Origin: Bugula neritina
Taxonomy: Eukaryota; Bryozoa; Gymnolaemata; Cheilostomatida; Bugulidae
Length of the DNA stretch: 64,000 nucleotides
Direction of reading: 5' to 3'
Assembly: GCA_964035545.1 (NCBI GenBank)
Contig: OZ037765.1
Coordinates: 12,704,698 to 12,768,697, forward strand
Both the position numbers and the translations under genes were made by a program. The notes beneath the pieces were generated by a model, which saw only the letters and a list, made by a program, of their open reading frames with translations, was not told the origin of the DNA and searched no databases. Positions within the stretch are counted from its first letter, which is position 1; each line of letters begins with the position of its first letter. Below, piece after piece: positions 1 to 13,000 of the stretch.

Positions 1-1173
1 AAAGGTATTAGCATTTACTAGTTTTAATGTTGATTGCATTTTATATTTGATTGATCACCCATGATTTTGTGTGAAATATTGTTGTAGTTGTGCGGGCTAC
101 TATAATTGTGGGTAATGAGTGTGTGTTGCAATGCGAGAACATAACTCTTTGCACGTATGTTTGAGAGAGAACTGGGCTTGTGGTTGTAGCAGAATGAGTA
201 TATATTTAATTAATTAACAAGTAAAGTTACATTAAGATAAAAGTAGGTAACACATAGAAATTTTACACTAGTTAGCACAGTAATAAGTCCAGGCGCTAAG
301 CTAGTGAGGCTGGGCTCTTGTAAGGTCTTGTTTATAAAGCCAAGCTTGATGTTGATTGGTTCGTAGGTTTTGGCGGTGGGGGCCGTGAGGGGCCATTGTG
401 GCACTCCGCACGACTGGCCGTGAAGCGTGTGGCATTTTACAGAGTGCCACGCGCGGCACGAAGAAATGCCATAATACAGTTTGGCCATAATACAGTTGCT
501 TGATATAGGAATGCCATAATATAGTTGCATGACACTGGCGCATAGGCGTGGCTTCTGGTAAGATATAGGAAGTGATGGGGGGGGGAGGGTAGCATCCATG
601 TCCTACGGCCATCACACCATCACGGTTACTTTATTTTTGAGCTATAGTAACTGATATTTATAGAAAAAAAAGGTTATTGAGTTATTCCAAACCCTGATGA
701 CTTAGTTTACTAATCTAAAATGCCCTCAATTAATAGCTGCTGACATGCAATAGTGTAATATTACTACCTTTACAGCATACAGCAGCAGGGTAAAGTTAAA
801 CTTAAGAACAACATTAAAATAAAACTAAATTGAAATAAAATAAAAAGCTGCAAAGCAAAACTGGTTAATTACAACATTACATGCTAGTAAAAGGCAAAAT
901 GGACAAGGAAGATATATCCAAAAATACAATAATCAATATATTATTATTTAGCTAAAATAAATCAATATTTTCCATCATAAATAAGTCATATAAATAGTAA
1001 GCATTTATTTTTTTAAAAAAGCTTGAAACATGCTTCAGATGCTTATTTGCTATATCACAAAAAATTATTTCTACAATTAATCTTTGTAGTTGACAAGTAT
1101 ATATTGAATATAAATCTGAAATTTTATTATTGTGAAAGAAGGATTTATATACAAATTTGCTTTTATGATTTAG
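1..1173. other. Non-coding, presumably intron or flank of the next gene
   Basis: AT-rich sequence without a convincing exon. Positions about 360-600 are more GC-rich. They hold three copies of a 'gccataatacagt'-like unit (near 466, 483 and 511) and an inverted pair, gtggcactc and gagtgccac, at about 397-405 and 442-450. A G run lies at about 577-586. Open frames here look like chance. Confidence 0.5.
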
Positions 1174-3194
1174 AAAAGCATTCTGAGTTGTACAAAAATT
1201 CACTAGTAAGCCCTGGTTTGGCCTCGTGTACCAGTTGGTCTTGTGAGGGGAAAGGGGAGAATGACATCAACGGTTTATCAACAAATTTTATATTATGGCT
1301 GGAAAAAGAAAAGGAGAAGTATTTGCTAGATGATTTACCCAAAGGGAGTGTTGGAGACATTATTAGGCTACAACTGACCTGCAAGGTTAGCAACCGGTTC
1401 ACACTTTTGTACTGCAATATTAATTGGCTCTTAAATGTTATGTTGAAACTCAAAAATGCAAATTTTAAGCCTTTTAAATACTCTAACAAACTTTCTAGTG
1501 CACAGGTCTCATGTAGCTAGCACAGAACTCTATAAGTAAATTGATTTATTATTCTGAGGCCACTACAGTAAAAACATTAGCTTTACTGTTCGGTCCATGA
1601 CATAACTCCAACCATTTTGGGAAACTATCTAGTGATCTTGATTCTACACAAAGATTTCCATTTTCCTGTTCCATTTTTGTGCGCTCAAGATTTTTGAGGC
1701 AGCAAATTTCTCCATATACATAGATTTATGCTAGAAGTTGTCACTAGTTACATACCTATTTTATTTTTCAATTTAAAATTGCTTCATCAGTCAAGCTTTT
1801 TATTATTTTTAAAGTCACAGATATCTAAAGAAGTTGGTACAGAGTTGCAGACGTCACATGATATCACCTCTCAAGCTCTCACAGAGAAAACTGACAACAC
1901 ATTGCCTTCTATTGTTTTGGATTCCGCCTCGGAGCCTGTGAACCTTAAAAACCGCCTTACCAATGCAACTCATCTATTGCAACCAAGTTATGCAAAATCT
2001 AGTTCACCAGTACCCAAGGCTAGAAATGATGACGAAGCTAATTTAAAAAGATTTGGTAGCTATGCTGATAATGCAATAAGAGCTGGCAAGGTGAGAGATA
2101 CAACCAATAATGCCACTATAGATACGACGAATGACACATCTAACAAAAGCATAACGGGAGACAATAGTAAGCCTTATCTTTCTACTGAAAATAATGAAGA
2201 CCATTCCTTCAAACTGTCACAAGATGAGCAAGTTAATAGACAAAGCGTTCACCAAAACGATGATGAGATTAAGGAAATAAAAAGCACACCAAAGTTTAAA
2301 CTGCTGGAGCCTTTTAGTAGCTCATTGAAAGACCAAAATACAAGTATTGTTGGCAACTCAAAGATCAGAACAGCAGACGAAATTTTAAAATATATTTCTA
2401 ATATAGCAATAAATTTGAACTTGGGTAACAGCTTAGAAGCCTGTAGTGAACGGCAGGAAGATGTGCCGACATTGGAGAGTACAGCAGAGAATGCAAAGAG
2501 TGACACACTAACCACTATAGTAGCCATTTCCAGTCCTTCTGCTTCTCCAGTTACTGAAACTACTATTTCCAAAAAAAGCTCTTACGTGATGGATAGAGTA
2601 ATCAAAGAAAAAATGGATGCCGCAGAAGTGAAAGCCGTAGAGAATCAACAAGTCTCTGCAAGCCTCATAGAAGATTCCAGCTTAATAAGTACTGATGTAA
2701 CTCAAACATCAATTGAGAAGCTGTTGTTGAAAGCAACAATGCCTTACAAAACTTTATCAAAGACTGTCTCTTCCGCCCAGAGAAGTTCGACCTCTAAAGA
2801 ATTGGATCGAAACCAGTTATTTTCGTGGGAGACCAGTGATTCAATTCAAGACACAAAATCTATGTTTAAACCTACTTTACAAACATTATCAAGAGATACC
2901 ACATCATCAGAATATCAGTTTATTGACACAAAATCTTCACAAGATAGAACAGAGCTTACTAGAAGCACCAGTCATTATCCTACCGACACAGTCAAAATTA
3001 TTGACACGACATTTGAGACAAGTCAAGGGCCATACGCGGGGGACATTGATGAAAGCGTAGAAAGCAGTAGTGAAAGTTTTGAGAATGGTTGGACAGATGC
3101 CCCAACATATGATGATACTAAAGTTCCAGAATCACAGTCTTCCTTTCTAACAGACCCACAATCATCGATAATAAGCAATAGTTCATCCCAATGA
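1174..3194 (+). CDS. 3' end of an unrecognised gene with a Ser/Thr-rich disordered tail (partial)
   Basis: Two exons are supported: 1174-1385 (after an AG at 1172-1173, donor GT at 1386) and 1821-3194 (acceptor AG at 1819-1820). Both sides of the intron are phase 0, and the frame is open to a TGA at 3192-3194. The first exon starts in mid-codon, so at least one upstream exon is missing; it lies outside the window or was not found. The first exon encodes a charged segment containing FILWLEKEKEKYLLDD. The last exon encodes 457 residues rich in Ser, Thr, Asp, Glu and Asn, with almost no Cys or Trp and no membrane segment, so it is probably disordered. I do not recognise the family. An AATAAA lies at 3399-3404. 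The gene converges tail to tail on adducin. Confidence 0.6.
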
Positions 3195-3398
3195 ATATTA
3201 TACGTATTTGACTAAGTGCCTAATTATTCATACAATTTCACGATTACCCAAATTTAGCAATATTCAAGTAGTAAATTATATAATAGCTATGAAATACTAA
3301 TAAGACCAAATAGAATATGTAATTGAATAAGATTTGTATATATTATTGTATAATGCAAAACATAATCAAAGCAGAAACTACAATTTGTATAATCTATG

Positions 3399-3404
3399 AA
3401 TAAA
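3399..3404 (+). terminator. Candidate poly(A) signal AATAAA
   Basis: AATAAA lies about 205 bp after the stop codon at 3192-3194. It is the clearest signal between the two convergent genes. Confidence 0.4.
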
Positions 3405-4096
3405 AGATATTAAAAAGGGGTAATAAGATTAAAGGGAACAGATATAGAATTAAAATAGAATGAGCTAGTATGTAAATACACATCTGAACTTAGCAGATAC
3501 TACAAAGAAATAAAATGCTAGCAATTCAGTGAACAGCTACAAACAGTAAAATATTCTCCAAATATCACATTATATATTATATAACCTTTCAGATTATTCT
3601 GTAATAAAATGAACTTAAAATATGTGACATTGGAGCTATGCAAGCATCTATATAACAATAAGTATTCTAAGAAATATAATGATTTCATCAACAATGTACC
3701 ATATTGGTGGGCAGACTGAACATCATACAGCAGTGAAAGTATGCAACTGGACAGCTGACATTTCAGGTGACTAGAACTGCAACTAACCTCCAAAGTTGAA
3801 AGCATAAAATACACGTAATTATTACTATTAAAGCAACTCGATACCATTGCACATAAACTTACCAGAAACTAAAACAAACTAAAAAGAAACAACTTCCATA
3901 TAAAATGTTTTATACACTACAAAAGCTAAGAGAGAACAAATCATACTATTCCTTTGCAAAAGGAACATGCGAGTGGCAAAGTGTATTAAGTCATAGATCA
4001 CTTGCAGCTGTGACAAAGAAACATGCGGTTTTAACCACCACCAGTTAGTCTTTTACTATGCTTCGAGTTACATATCTGCTGTATACGTTAACAAGA
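3405..4096. other. Convergent intergenic region, no gene seen
   Basis: AT-rich sequence between the stop codon of the + strand gene and the stop codon of adducin (TAG, complement of 4097-4099). It should hold the adducin 3' UTR. I found no clear AATAAA on the - strand here. Confidence 0.4.
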
Positions 4097-7000
4097 CTAG
4101 ACGGCTGTTTGCACTTTTGACTTTTTTGCATCTTTCTTTTTCCCGAAAGAGAACGATGGCATTCGTGCTTTCTTCTCCTTTTTCTCTTTTTTCTTCTTGG
4201 AATCTTTTGACGGAGAGTCAGTCTACAAATAACGAAGCTAAGTTGTACAACTCTACAGGGCACCCTTTATTCCCCACCTTTTCCTGTCCCATAACAATTC
4301 TGTATCTCAGCATAAGCTGTGTAAAAATCCAACACATTCTAAAAATATAAGAATAATGAAGCCTGATGATGATAATAATAATGTTATGTAACTAATCTGT
4401 CACACACCTGTCCATTCTCCTCACCGGCATGTTCCTCATCATTGTGATTAGGATCAGACTCAGGGGAAAGAGGTCTTTCACCTGAAATTTAGACAAGTTC
4501 AGTAGAAATTTAAATTCCAGAAAAAAAGCTAAGTTAATATTTTGCTTTGGTGTCTAAATGTGTGATTATATACAATACATTAAAAACGTTTGTAAAACAA
4601 TTCGCCAACATTACTGGGAGTTGTCTTCCCCTTCCAAAAACTACTGTATTTCTATAAATACTGTACAGCAATAAATTTCGAGATATGACTGCAAAACCAA
4701 ATATTCTACTGTATTAACTTTGCTATAAAGTACTATTATTTGTAACTGCAGAACGCCCTTAACAACACAACTCCAAATAAATATTTAAAATTTAATGAAG
4801 GCTAATTTTCAAATTTTTAATTGAGCATATTCAAAGTGTTTAAAACCAATAATAACACATTATATTGCTTAGCAGTTCTCTATTTATTTAGAACCTACTG
4901 TAAAGGTGGTAAAAAAATCTTTCCAAAAATATTAAAATTAATCCAATTTTCAAAATTAATAAATCTACATTATATCAATAAACTGGCACATTCAACTGCC
5001 ACCTATTGAATGTCATTACAAACCACCCTTCCATCATCGTTATACCTTTCTTAGGTTTGCGCTCTGATTTAGACCGCTGAAAATGACTCTTACTCTTTAT
5101 TTCATCTACAACTAGATTGAGCGAGCAAATAATGGGTAACTGAACAAGCAGGAACACAACAACTACTGCACTATCAACACATGCAATGAAAGTCAGAAGT
5201 TAGCCAGGTGGTAGCAAAATATAAAACAAACATGCAATGGCTGCAAATTGGTGATAGTTAGAATGAGCAACATTCAGGTCAAACTATGCAACAGTATAAA
5301 ACACAACACAGCATTGTTACGATACTAATACTATAGATAGGATGAGGAGTCATCTATGAGAGAGGTGTGCACGGCAGAACTTACGTTCACTAGACTTAGC
5401 AGGGCCCTTCATGGACGAGTACCCCTCAGCTCCTCTCTGAAGGGGAGCTGCTTGCGGCAGCGTTTGTGAATTCTTTTGAGTGGCCTTTTGTGGGGACAAT
5501 TGTGGAAGTTCTAAACAATGTAACACACCATTGACTACGAGCATGCAGTGCCAGCAAGCAACATGAAGGTACATACAAAACAATACTCTCAGGGTGAGAT
5601 TACAGCATGAAACTGGGTGCAACACACATGTATGCAATATAAATAATCGGTAATCATTTGTAAAAGAAGGAAAACATATAAATAGCAGCTGGAAAGAAAG
5701 AGACTAGAGAAGTGAGAAGGTGGTTTATGTAAAGGAAGAGGTGTGGGGGTTGTCTTTCACATGCACTCTACAGTGGTAGTGGCGTCTTGTATGAGCTCAC
5801 TACTACAAGCGCTCAGCTCTTATACCAACCTGTTCTACTAAGACGAGGGGCAGCAATAGGAAGGGTGGGAGAGGCCAACGCCTCGTCAACGTTAGTTTCC
5901 TTAGACTGTGCTCGTCTGATAGCTGGCAAATCACACATGTACAACAGGTACTACATGCATAGAAGACAATATATAGAATAGGAAACAGAAAAGCAGGATA
6001 AACAACATAAATGTTTCTTGACTCAGTTATATTAACCACGCAGCTTCAGAGAATCAGCATTTCTATCAACTCTATTCTACTGAGACTATTTGCTTCAGAT
6101 ATTGTTGAACACATCATTGCAATTTATTAAAAAAAAATTCCCATTTGTTATATTTGTGCAGAAAGAAGGGTGTTAATTTGCATACTACTTGTATATTACA
6201 CAGTGCAAGTGCAAAGTACACCACAAAAAGTGCAAGAACTCAACGTAAGCATCTACATGCTACAGCTACCTATCACCACCCATTATCAATTAAGCTGTGC
6301 CATTATTTATTAATGCATAAGCAAGTGACATAAGCTATATTGCCTTTATCATTTCTATTATAATCATTATCATTACAGTTTTTATTTAAATCTGTTTTTT
6401 AATTTGATAGATTTAGGAACTAGAAAAATTGTTAATTTTTTAAGGGAATCAAATGAAATTATTAAAAAAAGTCCTATTTAAATGGTTAATAAACTCTAGT
6501 TACTCTAACAAAGCATTCTTTAGTAGGCATTAAAACGAAGCATTCAAAGCAGGTGTTTGCTGCCAAGCCGGTGAGAGTAAGTTGAAAGCTGATTGGTTGG
6601 ATACCTGGTCGATAATATCTATGCTGTTTTCTGGGAGATTCAGGTGAAAGCTTTGGAGAAGCAGATGTGGTAAAAGCTACATCACTTATTGGCTGAAATT
6701 CTATATATAAATAGTAGAATCTAGTAAAAAGTAACCAACTGTAGGAGATGTAAAACTCCCACTGGTATGTTACCAACTGAACAAAGATAGCAAACTCAGG
6801 ATAGCACAGTGAAAGCTAGGAGCACCATCACCTAGTCTGGGCTACATACATATATAGCAGCATATTGGCAAGCAAATAAAATCAGTTCAAATAGAGGATA
6901 GAGAGAATATGGACAGGGATGCAGCAGGCATTCATGCCATGATCATGTGGCTTCTTCCACTGGAAACAACATTCTACCACCTCTCCAGCTCTACCACTAA

Positions 7001-10000
7001 CCTGGTTCGGATTCCAATGTGGAATTCTCCATTTCATTCACAACTTCTTCAATAGCAGGGTTAGCAGAAGGCGAGAAATCACCAGAATCCACCTCAGCTA
7101 ATTGCAACAGCATAAATAGTATACAGTACTTCTAATATTAAACGACAATAATAATAATGTGCAAACACCTACATTAATTCTAGGGTCAACAAAACTTGCT
7201 TTGACATTATTTCAATTTGAAAATTCAAAAATATTCCATTATATCATAACTGGTAGATGTGAACTCGCTGGTGTACCTTGCAGCTGCTGCTCAATGTCTG
7301 CAAGGACCTCTTCCTTCGGAGGCTTTTCTCCTCGATTCACAGCATCTTCGTAGTCCTTTAGTTCTTCATCGCTCATCTTATCAAAAGGATTAGTGGCATA
7401 GTAGGACTTGTAGACTATAGCATTGTGCTGGTGCTCCCTCTTGATGATTCCTTTACTAGCCGCCCCCACTATCTTTATGTGATCTCCAGCAGCCAGAGCT
7501 CCGTCCTACAGAGAGGAGAAAACTCTACATGGTACAACTATATTTATGAAAGTAACAGTGTGAAGAAGAGTGTCTACAGGTGGTGAACTTCAAATTATAG
7601 AGCACAAGCTTTCAACAGTCAAAACAGTAATTCTTTTTTCTTTAGATCGTGTAAGAATGAGTAAACCAAAACTAATGCTTGTTTTTACAATTGTTTTCAT
7701 TTGAAATTTACATGCTTGCAAGCCAATGTGCATCCATGTCTGAATGGTAAAACAGGGAGAAGATAACTCTTAAAATGCCTACAATAGATATTTTTGCTGA
7801 CCACAAAATTGTGTTTATGCTAAAATAGGAGTGCAAAGCAATATTTATTGATCTAGTAATATTTGAGCTAACATTTTCAACTGGCATACTATCTATACGC
7901 AAGCACAGTGACCACATGACCTTTGAACTGTGAGAAGACATGTTATAGACTCACAGTGAGCTGGCCCTCTACTACACCTCCCTCAAGTATCTTAGACTGA
8001 TATCCGGCTGTAATCTTATCAGTGTAGTAACCATCTTTTATCTACAATTTTAGTTAATGTTATCAGCATAGATTGAGTTAATATGAGTTGAAACCCTCTG
8101 GAATGCTAAGATGGAAAATACTGAAAGAGTAATGCATAAAACTAGTTTCTATAATATTTTCAGCACATCAACTGGAAAAATTGCATAAGCACTCTAAGAC
8201 CTAAGTAATTGCCTGTTATAAATACAGCTTACAAATTTTTTGCTCTTGTAAACATCAATATATGTAATTCAACTAAATAATACAAGCACAAACATTACAA
8301 GTTATGCTGATAGTAGACAACTCCAAGGTGCAGAGTAAACCAACTCTAGTCTGGAATTCTAAGAATTTGTTAAAGAATAATGTGAAAACATAATACAAAA
8401 TGAACTGTTGACACTACATAGTGAAGACAGCCGGTTATAAGCTATACACGTTCAACTGTGACAAGTGTAGAGAGAAAGGACCATGCATACAAAGAACTGT
8501 TGACAAGTGTTGAGACTTGTATACACAACAGTCAATATGTCTCCAGTAGGAAAATATGCTAGTGAATGTTGGGTTAGATTACGAAGAGCTGCACTGTCTA
8601 CCTGTCTCTGTTGCTGAATATACTCCTTGGGGTTACTGCCCTGCGGGGCAAACTGGTTACGGTTTTCAATTCTGACAGAAGCACCCTGCTTGCTGGGGGA
8701 ATCAGTTGCAGCCACCCACTAAAACACAGAATACACGGCATGCAGCGTACAAGACCACACCTCACTCACAACATGCCACAAGTCATGCAGTTGACTTCTT
8801 ACATGGCGAAACATTTTCTTCATTTCCAGCCTCTCACCACCGAGAGGGGCAAACTGGTTCTTCCCAGTCAACATAAATGCTGGGTTTGTTTGCTCACATA
8901 TAAATTCCTTTCTCCACTAAACAGACATAAAAATGTTGACTATTCATTGTCCCTACCCTGATATTTAGCAAACAAAAAAGGATTAGGTCAGAGTGATGGC
9001 ATCTACCACCATCTTATAGAAGATAGTGATTAGTGTTCATACACAGCTATAGTAGCAGTAATAAAGTGAATATTAGTAGCAGGTGCTGGTATTTCAGCAG
9101 CACACATCAGTATGGTATACATGAAGGCCTACAGTAAGAAATGACCTCAATAACTCAACTACCGACACTAGGGACACTTAATGTAATCAAGTTAATGCCA
9201 CTTGAGACTGCATCATATTTCCTAACAATAAAACAAAAATTACGTAACATAACTGAGAGTTGTCACACACTTTAAAGAAAACTAAAATAGAAATGATTAG
9301 TTAACAGGAATAATCAGGTAGGTTAGTTTTATAAAGTTGTCAACGGTTGTGTCTGCCGGCTACAAAATACTAATAGTCATATAAAATGATAAATTAACTT
9401 ACATACAAAAGTAACATATGAATCAATACATAATATATACTAAATCATTGGTCATTTTATATACTTTATATACTATATAGCCCTGTTTTATCACTACTTC
9501 AGGTTTAAGAAACACCGCTGACCTATTAAAAAGTAGTTTTCAAGTTCTAAACACTTAGTACAGCTAATCGAGCTTCAATACAAATCTAGAACTTTTTCAA
9601 ATTATTTTCAACAGATTTATTTTAATTGCAGAAAGTAGCCCATTGATTGAGTCAGACCTGAACTAATGCAACCATTGAACTTTAATTAAGAAATCATGCA
9701 GCATCTGTAAGGTGGCTTACTATCATTACAGTAATTTTATTGGCTGAGTTTAGCCAATAAGATTACCTGTAGCAGTTAGGGACCTACACAACTAGTAAAT
9801 TAGGCCCTCTGCAAGGTGACTGTCTAGCTATCTATAGTTGCCCCTAATGCCTAATTTATTCCCTTAATTAGATGTATTACTTGGTTGTTAATAGGTAATA
9901 AGTGCACACATAATTAAGATACATTGCGACTATGTTATGGACAATTACATATTATTCACACAATGCTCTAACTTGCCAGTATTGTATTGGCTTATCAGTG

Positions 10001-13000
10001 TTTACTCCATTCACTGGCAACACTTTCACAGCAAGCTAGACAAATAATCTCTCTGGTTAACCTACTTGAGAGTGTCAAACATATTCCATAGCCCTGAGTG
10101 ACTGAACTGTGTGAGCTTGTACCATGGCAACCAGAAATCAGATTAAAAGTTCAAAACTAACTACACTTTTCATTGTATCAGATCTACCATCACTCTACTT
10201 CACAAGGAGCATAAACTGAATATCCGAGGCTGTGAAGAATTAAGTTTTCCACAGACTAATAAAAATACTAATTGCCACTAGATTTAATTAGTTCAAACAT
10301 AGATTTAATTTAAATGTAAATAAGCTTGAGTTTTCAGCATAACTTCGTGAACATTTTCTTTTACAAACCAAACAAATCTGTTGTTCTGTTCAAGGCAGTG
10401 TATTGGTCTAAAAAGTAGTTCTACTCAATCATAAGGAATTGCTACTATACCAATTGGAAAGGTTAGCAACACACTACTTTCAAATATATTGAAACTGTTT
10501 TAAAATTTCTTAGCTGTGCCTAAATTAATTGCCCTTTGGTAATTGTTCCCAAACGTGAAATGCATATCTGTTGACAAAGTTAAATGTTGCTGCAACTAAA
10601 ATGTACCAAATATCTGAGTTGTGTCCCCACAATCTATTTATTGCCCTTCAGTCTCGCAACATTAGATCACAGTAGACCATGGCGACTAAACAAATAGCAA
10701 GTAGCTGTGCAGTAAAACGTACTGTTTAAATATGCGACCATTGGTAATTTTTTGGAATTTATCTAAAAGTTGAAATTGAAAACTTTTTCTTAAACACCAA
10801 TCATTACAATTTGGTGAAAAAAGAGAAAATGATTTCATACTAGCTAAAAACCACAATGCACTATGGTAAGCATACCTTTGTAATTTTTTTGGGATTATCT
10901 GTCCCGATTTCATCAATTTCCTCTCTCTTATAGGTGTTGGGTGTGTTTAGCCAATCGCTCTTCTGCAGGCGTTTGTTTCTCTCTTTGATGTCTTTAATGT
11001 GCTGTCTAAATATAGGTAGGTAATATAAAATAACGTGTACTTCAAATATGTTTAAAGCGTGAGTATCATATTATATATATTTGTCTATTTTTGTTGCCAA
11101 TGAGTTGAACAACTGCAGTGATTATAAAATTCAAAAACTTAATTTATTTCCATTCAGCTTTGCAAGTTGCAACTAAAACCACAGATACTATAAGATGGAC
11201 TAATCTGTTTAAATGGCAGTTAAACTAATATTTGTTGTAGTTTAGTTTTTTTTATAATGGCTGACTAAGAATTATGACTACTTCTAACTACTTGCACTTC
11301 CAACGTAGTTCTTATGCTATATAATTTCAACTGCCCTAATATATTTAGCCCGAGACCCTCTCAAAACTAAACCTTTCTCTTGGGGTGGGTGCAGTTGAAA
11401 TTTATTACTTAGTGCTTCATAGAACTACTACACAATACACATCCTGTATATATTATATTATACGTGTTGATGTATGCAATGAAATCAGCAATATAATGCT
11501 CTAGCTTCGTATAAACTAACAACTACGGTGCAGCTTTCACCTGCCAACATCAAATTATCGCTGCCATCATTAGAGAGTGTGGAAATGACTCAGGCAACCC
11601 ACAGACAGCTACATCATGTAATGCTAGGGTAGAGTTGCAAACATCATAAAAGTTTTTATTGCGTTCTACTCGAATTGCAAACAGGAATGACAGCAATATA
11701 AGGGCTAAACAAGTACCACTGCCCACTTGAGAGCCAACAAGCGTAGGCATACACAACAAACATTGTTGGAATAATTTATGCTGCCTATAACTTTGTTAGA
11801 TACTTGAGTACTATAATTACAATATAGTTGTTTGCCAGCCCAATAACGGTTTGCTAATGAATAAGGAATCAATATTGTAGCTATTGATAGGGATGAGATA
11901 GCCCACTCAATCTAGGTCATCCTTGCTCAGCTGATGGTACTAGCTAGTCTACTACATACAACCAGTTAGAGAGGTCCAATATATGGCTGATGTATATATA
12001 AATATATATACTATAGAAGACTAATAGCTTATACCAACACAACATGCACACATCCAGGCTAAGGAGTTCACACAAAAGCAAACTGATTTAGCACATGTGT
12101 CGTATTAATAAGAGGGGGCGATGGCCTAAGTGGTGCACTAATCTCTAGTTTAGTCACAGTATTATTACTAGTTATATAATATGTTTTATTAACACATCTC
12201 TCATAGCTCAAGGGTCATTCACATGTCAATCTCCACCTTCAACTTGAAGACGCAGAAACTTCCACACGGTGCATGTGTGCTATTCAGGGATCAAATAAAA
12301 AGGGGAGATAATTCTATAAAGTATGAAAAAATCAATGATACATACTTCAAATTGCCCATTTCATCATAGTATGTGAGAGTTGAAGTAGCAGGAGGGTATT
12401 CAACATCATGTGTTTGTTTGTCTGTCCTCTCACACTTGAGTATTGGTAGTTTATACTGATACCCTGTGCGATATCCCTGCAATACACAACTAATCTAGTA
12501 TGTGGAACAGGGGGAAAACAATTGCAAAGTTCGGGAGCAAAACTGAACACCCCCAATTCTATTAAATGAAAGTTATAAGGACTACAAGGTTACTACTGTT
12601 AACATTTTAAAGTGAACAGTGAAGTTATGGCTCATTGAACCAGAAAAACGATTGAACTAGGTGAAGATGTATATAAACTAGGAGCTCCCTACAACAAAGG
12701 AACCAGAGCCATTTGACACTGGGGAGTGACGGTCTACTCACAGCGTTGTCCAGCCTTCTCATCTCTGCCTCAAACTCCAGTTCACCTTTACGCCACTTCT
12801 TTGGACTATCTTGAGAAACACCATCATTGAAATTAGCTGCAAGCTGAGCCGCTTCGTCTGATACCATGACCAGCTCTTCTTGTGGTATGCCCATCATTTT
12901 AACCTGAGTTAATCACATAATACAAACTCTAACAACACTCAAAGAGTTGGTTTCTGTATTTTATTTTGTAACCCAGATGGAGGAACCCAACATGTCTATA

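Noticed and set aside
210-615. Overlapping - strand open frames with Tyr/Cys-rich products
   Set aside because: They are explained by the repeated ccataatacag units and a GC-richer patch; there are no splice sites and no similarity.
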